Assembly (NCBI GenBank): GCA_945889545.1
Contig: CAMDCC010000174.1
Location: forward strand, 1 to 6,615
Direction: 5' to 3'
Length of the DNA: 6,615 bases
Source of the DNA: Bifidobacterium breve
GTDB taxonomy: Bacteria; Actinomycetota; Acidimicrobiia; IMCC26256; PALSA-555
The position numbers were made by a program, and so were the translations under genes. Shown here one piece after another: positions 1 to 5,427 of this stretch. Every line of letters starts with the position of its first letter. Position 1 is the stretch's first letter. The notes below the pieces were generated by a model. It was given only the letters and a program-made list of their open reading frames with translations. It was not told the origin of the DNA and ran no database searches.

Positions 1-132
1 CGCGCGGGGTTCATCGCGCGGGGTTCATCGCGCGGGGTTCATCGCGCGGGGTTCATCGCGCGGGGTTCATCGCGCGGGGGTCATCGCGCGGGGTTCATCG
101 CGCGGGGTTCATCGCGCGGGGTTCATCGCGCG
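1..132. repeat. 14-bp tandem repeat array (unit cgcgcggggttcat)
   Basis: Nine head-to-tail copies of a 14-bp unit, cgcgcggggttcat, run without spacers from the first base, followed by six bases of a tenth (127-132). The array may extend past the window edge. All copies are identical except the sixth (71-84), where one T is G (position 80). Near-identity suggests recent expansion by slippage or unequal exchange. Each unit carries an alternating CGCGCG tract, and each junction reads tcgcgcg. The unit length is not a multiple of three, so it does not encode a peptide repeat. The array lies downstream of the minus-strand HNH gene. Function unknown; the tandem structure itself is read directly from the sequence. 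Confidence 0.97.
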
Positions 133-154
133 TGTCAGCGCGCGCGATGAACCC
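119..154. repeat. Inverted repeat closing the array; 14-bp hairpin stem
   Basis: Bases 119-132 (gggttcatcgcgcg) are the exact reverse complement of 141-154 (cgcgcgatgaaccc), with an 8-base loop, tgtcagcg. Only this terminal copy is inverted; the other copies all face one way. In the minus-strand transcript running out of the HNH gene, this would fold into a stable GC-rich hairpin about 95 bases after the stop codon. It could act as a transcript end or an RNA-stability element. No run of U follows it, so it is not a canonical intrinsic terminator. The pairing is certain; the terminator role is inference. Confidence 0.7.
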
Positions 155-247
155 GTGTGCGTCTGTTGCATCTTCAGTTGTCAAGGAGCTGGTGGGGAAG
201 TGACGCCGTCACGTCTGATCGCAAACTGGGCTTCGGCCTGGTTGGGT

Positions 248-1336
248 TCAGGGTGCTCGGGCGGTGTGTTTGACGCGTTCGAGGTGTAACCCGTCGGGTT
301 CGGAGGGGTTGCCTTCGAGGCGCCAGGATCCGTTGGGGACGAGCATCTGGTGGTGGCGGCGGCGTTTGCACGCCAACACGATGTTGTCGGGGTCGTGGGT
401 GCCGCCTTCGCAGCGGGGGATGAGGTGGTGGTAGTCGAGGCTTTCGGTCTCGTCGCAGGTGCCGACGCGGCAGTGGTGGTCGCGGGCGGTCACGAAGCGT
501 TTGGTCTCGGCGGGGATGTCGTCGGTGTCGGTACGCGCGCCGGAGAGCTGGCCGTCGCCGACGGTGACGTTCGACGTTGTCGCGTGTTCGAGGAGGTCGG
601 CGAGGGTCGAATCGGCGATGGGGATCCCATCGACTTCGGCCGGTCCATCCGGCGGTACATGAAACGTGATGTGTGAACGGAGCGGACCCGGGGTCGCGTC
701 GGCGTAGTTCTTGCAGAGGTCGATGAACGCGTCGGCCATGCGGTGTCCGAGCTTCTCCCACGGTTGTCCGGCCGCGGGCTTGCGGCGTTCGGCCATGCGT
801 TCGAAGACGCTTTTGGCGAAGGCGCCGTCGACGTCGGGCAGCTCGAAGTGCCCGGAGACCATTCCGGAGCCGGGCCGGACCCAGAAGCGAAAGTCGCGCG
901 CTTCGCGGCGGGCTTTGGCGTCAGCCTCGGTGGGGACCTTCTGCTTGCGGGCGATGCGTTCGAGGTCGGCGGGTGAGTATCGCGGGGCCCGTTCGGCCCA
1001 GCGGGCGTCGGTCTCCGGTGTGGCGAACTCCACCAACGGCTTCAGTTGATCCCACGACAACGAACCAGCGTGCGCGGCCGCGGCGATCGCCGGCAAAGAC
1101 TCGAGCTGGCGGGCCACCTCGTTGGTCTGACGGATGGTGCGGGGCGACTCGTTGTGGGAGCCGCGCAGGATCTCCTCGTTGAGGTCGACTTTTCCCCGTT
1201 CGTCGAGCACTCGCCGCAGGGCCAGCTCCTCGACCTTCAGGGCGCGCTGTTCGGCCACGACCCCGTCGAGGCGGGTCCGGATCCAGGCGGTGTCGTGGCA
1301 CCGGATCTCGGTGAGGCGATTCGTCCAGTCGAACAT
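248..1336 (-). CDS. HNH endonuclease, DUF222 / 13E12 repeat family
   Basis: A 362-residue protein of the actinobacterial DUF222 plus HNH architecture (the 13E12 repeat family of mycobacteria). Residues about 1-220 form the helical DUF222-like region, including the stretch AGSLSWDQLKPLVEFA. The C-terminal HNH nuclease holds C289-x4-C294, the DYHHLIP motif with H303/H304, N318 of the DPDNIVLAC segment, C323, and H328/H329. These fit a metal-dependent nuclease fold with a structural zinc knuckle. The family is presumed to cut DNA, is often multicopy, and its biological role is not established. The knuckle reads C-KRRR-HH, longer than the usual C-xx-HH, through a run of three CGC codons. The ATG start has no Shine-Dalgarno but lies 8 bp from a strong promoter, which suggests a leaderless mRNA. 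It is divergent from the DUF2252 gene. Confidence 0.9.
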   Translation of the reverse strand: MFDWTNRLTEIRCHDTAWIRTRLDGVVAEQRALKVEELALRRVLDERGKVDLNEEILRGSHNESPRTIRQTNEVARQLESLPAIAAAAHAGSLSWDQLKPLVEFATPETDARWAERAPRYSPADLERIARKQKVPTEADAKARREARDFRFWVRPGSGMVSGHFELPDVDGAFAKSVFERMAERRKPAAGQPWEKLGHRMADAFIDLCKNYADATPGPLRSHITFHVPPDGPAEVDGIPIADSTLADLLEHATTSNVTVGDGQLSGARTDTDDIPAETKRFVTARDHHCRVGTCDETESLDYHHLIPRCEGGTHDPDNIVLACKRRRHHQMLVPNGSWRLEGNPSEPDGLHLERVKHTARAP

Positions 1337-1344
1337 ACGTTCGC

Positions 1345-1373
1345 ATCATAGGCACGCCGTGTGACACTGTCAA
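1345..1373 (-). promoter_or_regulatory. Sigma70-type promoter of the HNH gene, probably leaderless
   Basis: On the minus strand a perfect -35 box TTGACA (1373-1368) is followed, after exactly 17 bp, by TATGAT (1350-1345), one mismatch from the -10 consensus TATAAT. The predicted transcription start is near 1338, and the HNH ATG begins at 1336. The transcript would therefore have a leader of about 0-3 bases. No Shine-Dalgarno-like sequence precedes the ATG, which agrees with leaderless translation, a common mode in actinobacteria. The boxes and spacing are seen directly; the start site is predicted. Confidence 0.8.
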
Positions 1374-1379
1374 ACGGAA

Positions 1380-1407
1380 CCAAAACATGCCTCTGAGCAG
1401 CCAAAAC
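1380..1407. promoter_or_regulatory. Twin ccaaaac heptamers upstream of the HNH promoter
   Basis: Two exact copies of ccaaaac at 1380-1386 and 1401-1407 are 21 bp apart, about two helical turns. Both are followed by gcc (directly in the second, two bases later in the first). Relative to the predicted HNH start they lie at about -42 and -63, where an activator could sit on one face of the DNA. An 8-bp palindrome, acaattgt, follows at 1412-1419. This is a possible operator only; short repeats occur by chance. Confidence 0.3.
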
Positions 1408-1522
1408 GCCAACAATTGTGGCCGGTTGTCCCTCTTCGCGCGCCTTTGGTGCCCCCGAAGAAGCGCCAGAGCTGGTTGCGGTCGATCGGTCACCGGAGCT
1501 CGTCTCACAACTGGGATGACGA

Positions 1523-1572
1523 CGGGAGCTCCCGCTCTCTGGTGCCGGTTTTCTGGTGCCGGTTTTCTGGTG
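1523..1572. repeat. 12-bp palindrome plus 2.5 copies of a 14-bp tandem repeat
   Basis: The intergenic region before the DUF2252 gene holds a perfect palindrome cgggagctcccg (1523-1534). It is followed closely by tctggtgccggttt at 1538-1551, again at 1552-1565, and its first seven bases at 1566-1572. The unit is also 14 bp long but is unrelated in sequence to the array at the left edge. The rest of 1374-1604 shows no convincing gene; short frames through it have no recognisable protein features. The element could be regulatory or the remains of a dispersed repeat. Confidence 0.8.
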
Positions 1573-1590
1573 AAGGGTGCGCTTGCCCAC

Positions 1591-1607
1591 TACGTTGCCG
1601 TTCGGTG
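1591..1607 (+). promoter_or_regulatory. Possible -10 element before the DUF2252 GTG start
   Basis: TACGTT (1591-1596) fits the TAnnnT pattern of actinobacterial -10 boxes. It sits 8 bp before the chosen GTG (1605), the same distance seen at the HNH promoter. No good -35 box is found 17 bp upstream (tggtga), and no Shine-Dalgarno precedes the GTG. If used, it would give another leaderless mRNA. Weak evidence. Confidence 0.25.
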
Positions 1608-2870
1608 ACCACGCGCGGAGTCGTCGACACGATTCGGGGTGAGAGCCCCGAGCAACGAGAGCAGTTCATCCTCGAAGTGTTCGACGACGCGTTCGGGAAG
1701 TTGGCCGACCGTGATCCCGCCGCATTCCAAGGCAAGTTCCGCAAGATGGCGGCCAGTGCGTTCGCGTTCTACCGCGGCAGCGCGTGTCTCTACTACGCAG
1801 ATGTCGTCCGCGACCATGACGCATTCTCCGACTCCGCGGCGATGCGAGTGTGGATCCAGGGAGATCTGCACGCTGCCAACTTTGGGACGTACATGAACAG
1901 CGAGGGGCGCCTCGTCTTCGACGTCAACGACTTCGACGAGGCGTACGTGGGACCCTTCACCTGGGACCTCAAGCGGTTGGCTGCGAGCCTGGCGTTGCTC
2001 GGGTACGAGAAGGCGCTGAGCGACGGCCAGATTGTCGAGATGATCACCACGACGGCCAAGAGCTACGCGGCGCAGGTGAAGCGATTCGCGAGCAAGGAGC
2101 ACACGGAGGGCTTTGCTCTCACGCTCGACAACACCGAGGGCCAGCTCCTCGACATCATCCGGGGCGCTCGGCTCAAGACGCGGGTCGCGCTTCTCGACCA
2201 GCTCACCGTCGTCGAGAATTACGACCGTCACTTCCGTACGGGTCCCGATACCAAGGCCGTTGATGACAAGACGCGGCAGAAGTTCGAGGCTGCGTTCACC
2301 GGCTATCTCGAGACGATTCCCGCCAGGAAGCTGCAGAGTCGCGTGAGTTACACGATCAAAGACGTGGTGACGCAGCGGGGTGTCGGCATCGGCAGCGCGG
2401 GCCTTCCTTCGGTCAACTTCCTCGTGGAGGGGCCCACCCAGGCGCTCGAGAACGACATCGTGATCTACATGAAGCAGTCTGCGAAGGCCGCACCCAGTCG
2501 CGTGGTCGCCGACGAGCACGTCAGCAGCTACTTCGTGCACCAGGGTCACCGCACGGTCGTCTCGCAGCGCGCACTCCAGGCGTATTCGGATCCGTGGCTC
2601 GGCTATACGGAGCTCGAGGGAGCCGGCCAGCTTGTTGCAGAGGTCGGGCCGTATGTGAGTGACCTCGACTGGACCGACATCAACGACTTCGACGAGATCG
2701 TGGAGCTCCTCACGTTCCTCGGTCGCGCGGTTGCCAAGATCCACTGCGTCTCCGACGTCGACAGCGATCAGACCTTGATCGATGTGTCGACCGACGAAGC
2801 GATCAGCGAAGCACTCGACGGACGAGAGGACGAGTTTGTGGCAGAGATCGTGAACTTCGGGCAGCAGTAA
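1605..2870 (+). CDS. DUF2252 family protein (kinase-like fold motifs), C-terminus cut short by TAA
   Basis: This is a 421-residue protein from the GTG at 1605. The frame is open to an ATG at 1416, but the extra 63 residues run through the palindrome and tandem repeat and look non-coding. DUF2252 hallmarks are clear: KFRKMAASAFAFYRGSA (residues 45-60), then WIQGDLHAANFG (83-94) and FDVNDFDEA (105-113), followed by GPFTWDLKRLAASLAL. GDLHxxN and NDFDE resemble the catalytic and metal-binding loops of aminoglycoside-phosphotransferase-type kinases. A glycine-rich stretch, QRGVGIGSAG (257-266), and LGRAVAKIH (372-380) also fit the family. No function is established for DUF2252; a kinase-like activity is inference. 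It is cytoplasmic, with no signal peptide or membrane segment. The stop at 2868-2870 removes a conserved-looking tail that is still present downstream in frame, so the product may be impaired. Confidence 0.85.
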   Translation: MTTRGVVDTIRGESPEQREQFILEVFDDAFGKLADRDPAAFQGKFRKMAASAFAFYRGSACLYYADVVRDHDAFSDSAAMRVWIQGDLHAANFGTYMNSEGRLVFDVNDFDEAYVGPFTWDLKRLAASLALLGYEKALSDGQIVEMITTTAKSYAAQVKRFASKEHTEGFALTLDNTEGQLLDIIRGARLKTRVALLDQLTVVENYDRHFRTGPDTKAVDDKTRQKFEAAFTGYLETIPARKLQSRVSYTIKDVVTQRGVGIGSAGLPSVNFLVEGPTQALENDIVIYMKQSAKAAPSRVVADEHVSSYFVHQGHRTVVSQRALQAYSDPWLGYTELEGAGQLVAEVGPYVSDLDWTDINDFDEIVELLTFLGRAVAKIHCVSDVDSDQTLIDVSTDEAISEALDGREDEFVAEIVNFGQQ

Positions 2871-2942
2871 GGCGATGTCGCCCGTGACGACCATCAGCTC
2901 TTCATCGACGCGTTCCGCAATCACCGGATCATGGGGCTATGA
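2871..2942 (+). pseudogene. Stranded in-frame C-terminal tail of the DUF2252 gene
   Basis: Past the TAA at 2868-2870 the same frame stays open for 23 codons to a TGA at 2940-2942 and reads GDVARDDHQLFIDAFRNHRIMGL. From memory of the family, DUF2252 proteins end in this kind of segment (Y-G-D-x-x-R-D-H/D, then an F-x-x-A-F helix). A tyrosine codon, TAC or TAT, in place of TAA would restore QYGD. Eighteen of the 23 codons end in G or C, as in a real gene here. The restored stop overlaps the phoD start as ATGA, the usual coupled-gene junction. With it, the full gene would be 1605-2942, 445 residues. Confidence 0.75.
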
Positions 2943-4441
2943 GCGGGCCCGCCGGACTCTTCCGGCACGCAGTCGCCAGCGGCGACCCACTGCAGGACCG
3001 CGTGATGCTCTGGACCCGCGTCACCAGCGATGACCCCGGTCCGATCGATGTCACGTGGACGTTGGCTCGCGATCGTGATCTGCATGAGGTGGTCCAAACC
3101 GGCACCGCCACGGCCGAACCCGACCGCGATCACACCGTGCACGTCGACGTCGGCGACCTCGAGCCGGCAACCACCTACTACTACGGCTTTGCGACCCAGG
3201 GTGAGCAGTCGCCGACGGCACGCACCCGCACGTTGCCCGGCCCGGGCGCCGAGCATCTGCGCTTCGCGATGGTGTCGTGCGCGAGCTACAACGCGGGCTT
3301 CTTCAACGCATTCGGGCGGATCGCCGAACGGGAGGACCTCGACTTCCTCTTGCATCTCGGTGACTACATCTACGAGACGCCGAACATGTTGCCGCCAGGC
3401 GCGCCGCAACCACCAGAGATCGGACGACCGTTCGATCCGATCCATCAGTGCCTGACGCTCGACGACTACCGGCGCCGATATGCGCAATATCACGGCGACC
3501 CCGACATCCAGGCCATGCATATGATGCACCCGATGATCGGCACCGTCGACGATCACGAGTTCGCCGACGGCGCGTGGCGAGATGGTTCGTCGTGGCACAA
3601 GGACGAGGTCGATGGCCCGTTCGCCGATCGCAAGGCCGCCGCGTTCCAGGCTCGGTGGGAGTGGCTGCCCTGTCGTCCACCCGACCCCACCGACATGACG
3701 CGGGTGTACCGCACTGTGCCGATCGGTGACCTCGCCGATCTGTTCATCATCGACACCCGTACTCGGCGCGACGAGCCCGGTAACCTGCCTGATCGCGACG
3801 ACCCCGCGCGCACGCAGCTCGGTGTCGAGCAGCGCGAGTGGCTGTTCGGGGAGCTCGACCGGTCGACGGCGCACTGGCGGCTGCTCGGGAACGCGTCGGT
3901 GATGGGCCAGACCTGGTCGGAGCACCTCCCCGAGTCGGTTACCAACGCGTTGAAGCTGTTGAAGCTCGCGGGGGAGAACGGCGTGGAGCCCGACCCCGAC
4001 CATTGGGGTGGGTATCCCGCCGAGCGCGTCGCGTTGCTCGACAAGCTTGATGAACCGCCTGGCAAGACGGTCGTGCTGAGCGGCGATGTGCACGTCGGGC
4101 TCGCCATCGAGCTGCACGACCATGCAGCCCCGGGGCGGGACCCCGTCGCGGTTGAGTTCGTCACTTCGAGCCTCACGTCGATGAACATCGACGACAAGAT
4201 GGGCTGGCCGCGCCGCGATGAACGTTCGCTCGAGATCGAGCGAATCGCCATCGAGACCGTCCCGCACTGGAAGTGGTGCGAGCTCGACAGCAACGGCTAC
4301 GTCGTGATCGACGTCACCCGGGATCGCGTCTTGGCGGAATGGTGGTTCGTCGACACGGTGCTCGCGCCGTCGACGCACGAGGAATGCGGCGGGCGTTGGA
4401 TGGTCGAGCACGGGCGACCGTTTGCGGTGCCCGCTCCCTGA
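2939..4441 (+). CDS. phoD: PhoD-like alkaline phosphatase / phosphodiesterase, no signal peptide
   Basis: A 500-residue PhoD-family metallophosphatase. The N-terminal Fn3-like PhoD_N domain (about 5-100) opens with FRHAVASGDPLQDRVMLWTRV. The catalytic domain follows: RFAMVSCASYNAG with C114, HLGDYIYE (139-146, with D142 and Y145), DDHEFADGAW (204-213), the RVYRTVPIGDLADLFIIDTRTRR strand, WGGYPAERVALL (356-367) and LSGDVHVG (380-387, with D383 and H385). These residues match the iron/calcium site of PhoD enzymes, which hydrolyse phosphate mono- and diesters. The end, GYVVIDVTRDRVLAEWWFVDTV, is typical of the actinobacterial subgroup. Canonical PhoD is exported by Tat, but here the domain starts at residue 7 and there is no twin-arginine leader. 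A cytosolic location is therefore likely, and the natural substrate is unknown. There is no strong Shine-Dalgarno; the ATG overlaps the ancestral DUF2252 stop, which suggests coupling. Confidence 0.92.
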   Translation: MSGPAGLFRHAVASGDPLQDRVMLWTRVTSDDPGPIDVTWTLARDRDLHEVVQTGTATAEPDRDHTVHVDVGDLEPATTYYYGFATQGEQSPTARTRTLPGPGAEHLRFAMVSCASYNAGFFNAFGRIAEREDLDFLLHLGDYIYETPNMLPPGAPQPPEIGRPFDPIHQCLTLDDYRRRYAQYHGDPDIQAMHMMHPMIGTVDDHEFADGAWRDGSSWHKDEVDGPFADRKAAAFQARWEWLPCRPPDPTDMTRVYRTVPIGDLADLFIIDTRTRRDEPGNLPDRDDPARTQLGVEQREWLFGELDRSTAHWRLLGNASVMGQTWSEHLPESVTNALKLLKLAGENGVEPDPDHWGGYPAERVALLDKLDEPPGKTVVLSGDVHVGLAIELHDHAAPGRDPVAVEFVTSSLTSMNIDDKMGWPRRDERSLEIERIAIETVPHWKWCELDSNGYVVIDVTRDRVLAEWWFVDTVLAPSTHEECGGRWMVEHGRPFAVPAP

Positions 4442-4464
4442 TCCTGGTTCTCTGACGAGCCGAG

Positions 4465-5382
4465 CTACATCGAGCGCAACAGCGCGCGCGTCCGCTCACG
4501 CTCCGGCGTTCCGGGCTTGGCGAACTCAGCCGCAATGAGATCGGTGGCGCCGATGGACGCGAGGTGCTCGAGTTGCGTTCGCACCGAGTCTTCGTCGCCA
4601 ACGATCACGACATCACTCGGATCCGCGGCGCCCTCGCGGTCGAGCATCGCCCGGTACGAGGGGAGTGCGCCGTACATCGAGTAGATCCTCGCGGCGCGCG
4701 CACGCTGTGTTTCGACGTCATCGGTCACACACACCGGCAGTCCCACGACGACGCGTGGTGCAGGGCGGCCAGCCGCGGTGGCGGCGCCAGTGATCGCGGG
4801 AACCACGTGATCAGCGATGGTGGACGGACCGGTCATCCATGTGATCGTGCCGTCGGCCGATCCGCCCGCGAGCTCGAGCATCTTCGGGCCGAGCGCGGCA
4901 AGCAGGATCGGCATGGGCGCGGCGCCCTCGATCGCGACCGAGCCGTTGGTGCTGAGCGTCTCGCCACTGAACTCCACCTTGCCCGTGTGTACGAGCGAAT
5001 TGACGATCGTCAGGTACTCGCGCATGTGTCGCAGCGGCTTGTCGTACGACATGCCCCACATGCCTTCGACGATGACCTGGTGCGAGAGCCCGATGCCCAG
5101 CGTGAGCCGTCCGCCGCTCATCGACTGGGCGGTCAGGGCCTGCTGGGCCATGGTCATCGGATGGCGCGCATAGGTGGGGACCACGGCGGTACCGAGCTCG
5201 ATGTTGGGAACCTCGCGCCCGATCAGTCCGAGGAGCGCGAGCGCGTCGTGACCGAAGATCTGCGGCAACCAGTACGTTGCAAATCCTTCGTCGTGGGCAG
5301 CGGCCGCGTCGGCGACCACCTCGTCAATCGTGCGCCCGGCGGTGTCGCCGCCAAAGATCCCGATCCTCAACGTCGCGCTCAT
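4465..5382 (-). CDS. LLM class oxidoreductase, probably F420-dependent
   Basis: A 305-residue luciferase-like monooxygenase-fold protein, close to the usual length of about 300. Seen in order: RIGIFGGDTAGRTIDEVV at the start (first beta strand), EGFATYWLPQIFGHDALALL (32-51), IELGTAVVPTYARHP (61-75), the GGRLTLGIGLSHQVIVEGMWGMSYDKPLRHMREYL block (90-124) and LAALGPKMLELAGGSADG (161-178). The GIGLSHQ...GMSYDKP...REYL pattern is that of the TIGR03564-type F420-dependent subgroup (from memory; no search was run). Such enzymes pass hydride between reduced F420 or FMN and an organic substrate; the substrate cannot be told. It is soluble, with no signal peptide. A strong ribosome site fixes the ATG. 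It lies just after a CoA-transferase on the same strand, suggesting a shared transcript, and converges on phoD with 23 bp between the stops. Confidence 0.9.
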   Translation of the reverse strand: MSATLRIGIFGGDTAGRTIDEVVADAAAAHDEGFATYWLPQIFGHDALALLGLIGREVPNIELGTAVVPTYARHPMTMAQQALTAQSMSGGRLTLGIGLSHQVIVEGMWGMSYDKPLRHMREYLTIVNSLVHTGKVEFSGETLSTNGSVAIEGAAPMPILLAALGPKMLELAGGSADGTITWMTGPSTIADHVVPAITGAATAAGRPAPRVVVGLPVCVTDDVETQRARAARIYSMYGALPSYRAMLDREGAADPSDVVIVGDEDSVRTQLEHLASIGATDLIAAEFAKPGTPERERTRALLRSM

Positions 5383-5386
5383 CGTT

Positions 5387-5392
5387 CCTCCT
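5387..5392 (-). promoter_or_regulatory. Ribosome binding site AGGAGG of the LLM oxidoreductase
   Basis: On the minus strand AGGAGG (5392-5387) is followed by aacg and then the ATG at 5382. This is a full anti-16S match and the only strong Shine-Dalgarno in the window. It supports the chosen start and a leadered, probably internal-operon mode of translation, in contrast to the HNH gene. Confidence 0.85.
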
Positions 5393-5427
5393 GGCTGGAT
5401 GACTGGCTGGATGACTGGTTGGCTGGA
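5391..5427. repeat. 12-bp tandem repeat between CoA-transferase and LLM gene
   Basis: Two exact copies of ctggctggatga (5391-5402 and 5403-5414) are followed by a degenerate copy, ctggttggctggat (5415-5428), that merges into the CoA-transferase stop codon. The repeat fills nearly all of the 45-bp gap and touches the AGGAGG site. Copy-number change here would alter the distance between the upstream stop and the downstream ribosome site. No function is established. Confidence 0.8.

Noticed and set aside
1..132. CRISPR array
   Set aside because: The units are 14 bp, directly abutting, with no unique spacers and no cas genes nearby.
156..184. Minus-strand promoter from the TTGACA at 184-179
   Set aside because: The position 17 bp downstream reads cgcaca, not a -10 box, and no gene follows in the window.
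199..212. gtgac-gcc-gtcac hairpin as the HNH terminator
   Set aside because: Only five base pairs in the stem and no U-tract; too weak to call.
350..676. Plus-strand frame rich in Val, Ala and Gly inside the HNH gene
   Set aside because: Low-complexity shadow of the HNH coding strand with no family resemblance.
1416..1604. 63-residue N-terminal extension of DUF2252 from the ATG at 1416
   Set aside because: It crosses a palindrome and a tandem repeat, has a Cys/Arg/Ser-rich composition unlike the rest, and DUF2252 proteins of this type begin near the GTG-start residues.
1590..2924. 444-codon minus-strand frame opposite DUF2252
   Set aside because: Antisense shadow of a GC-rich gene; the translation is rich in Val, Glu, Arg and Leu with no recognisable domain, and the plus strand has clear family motifs.
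2921..4411. 496-codon minus-strand frame opposite phoD
   Set aside because: Antisense shadow; no domain recognised, while phoD motifs cover the plus strand throughout.
4442..4464. Bidirectional terminator between the convergent phoD and LLM genes
   Set aside because: The 23-bp gap contains no clear inverted repeat or T-run.
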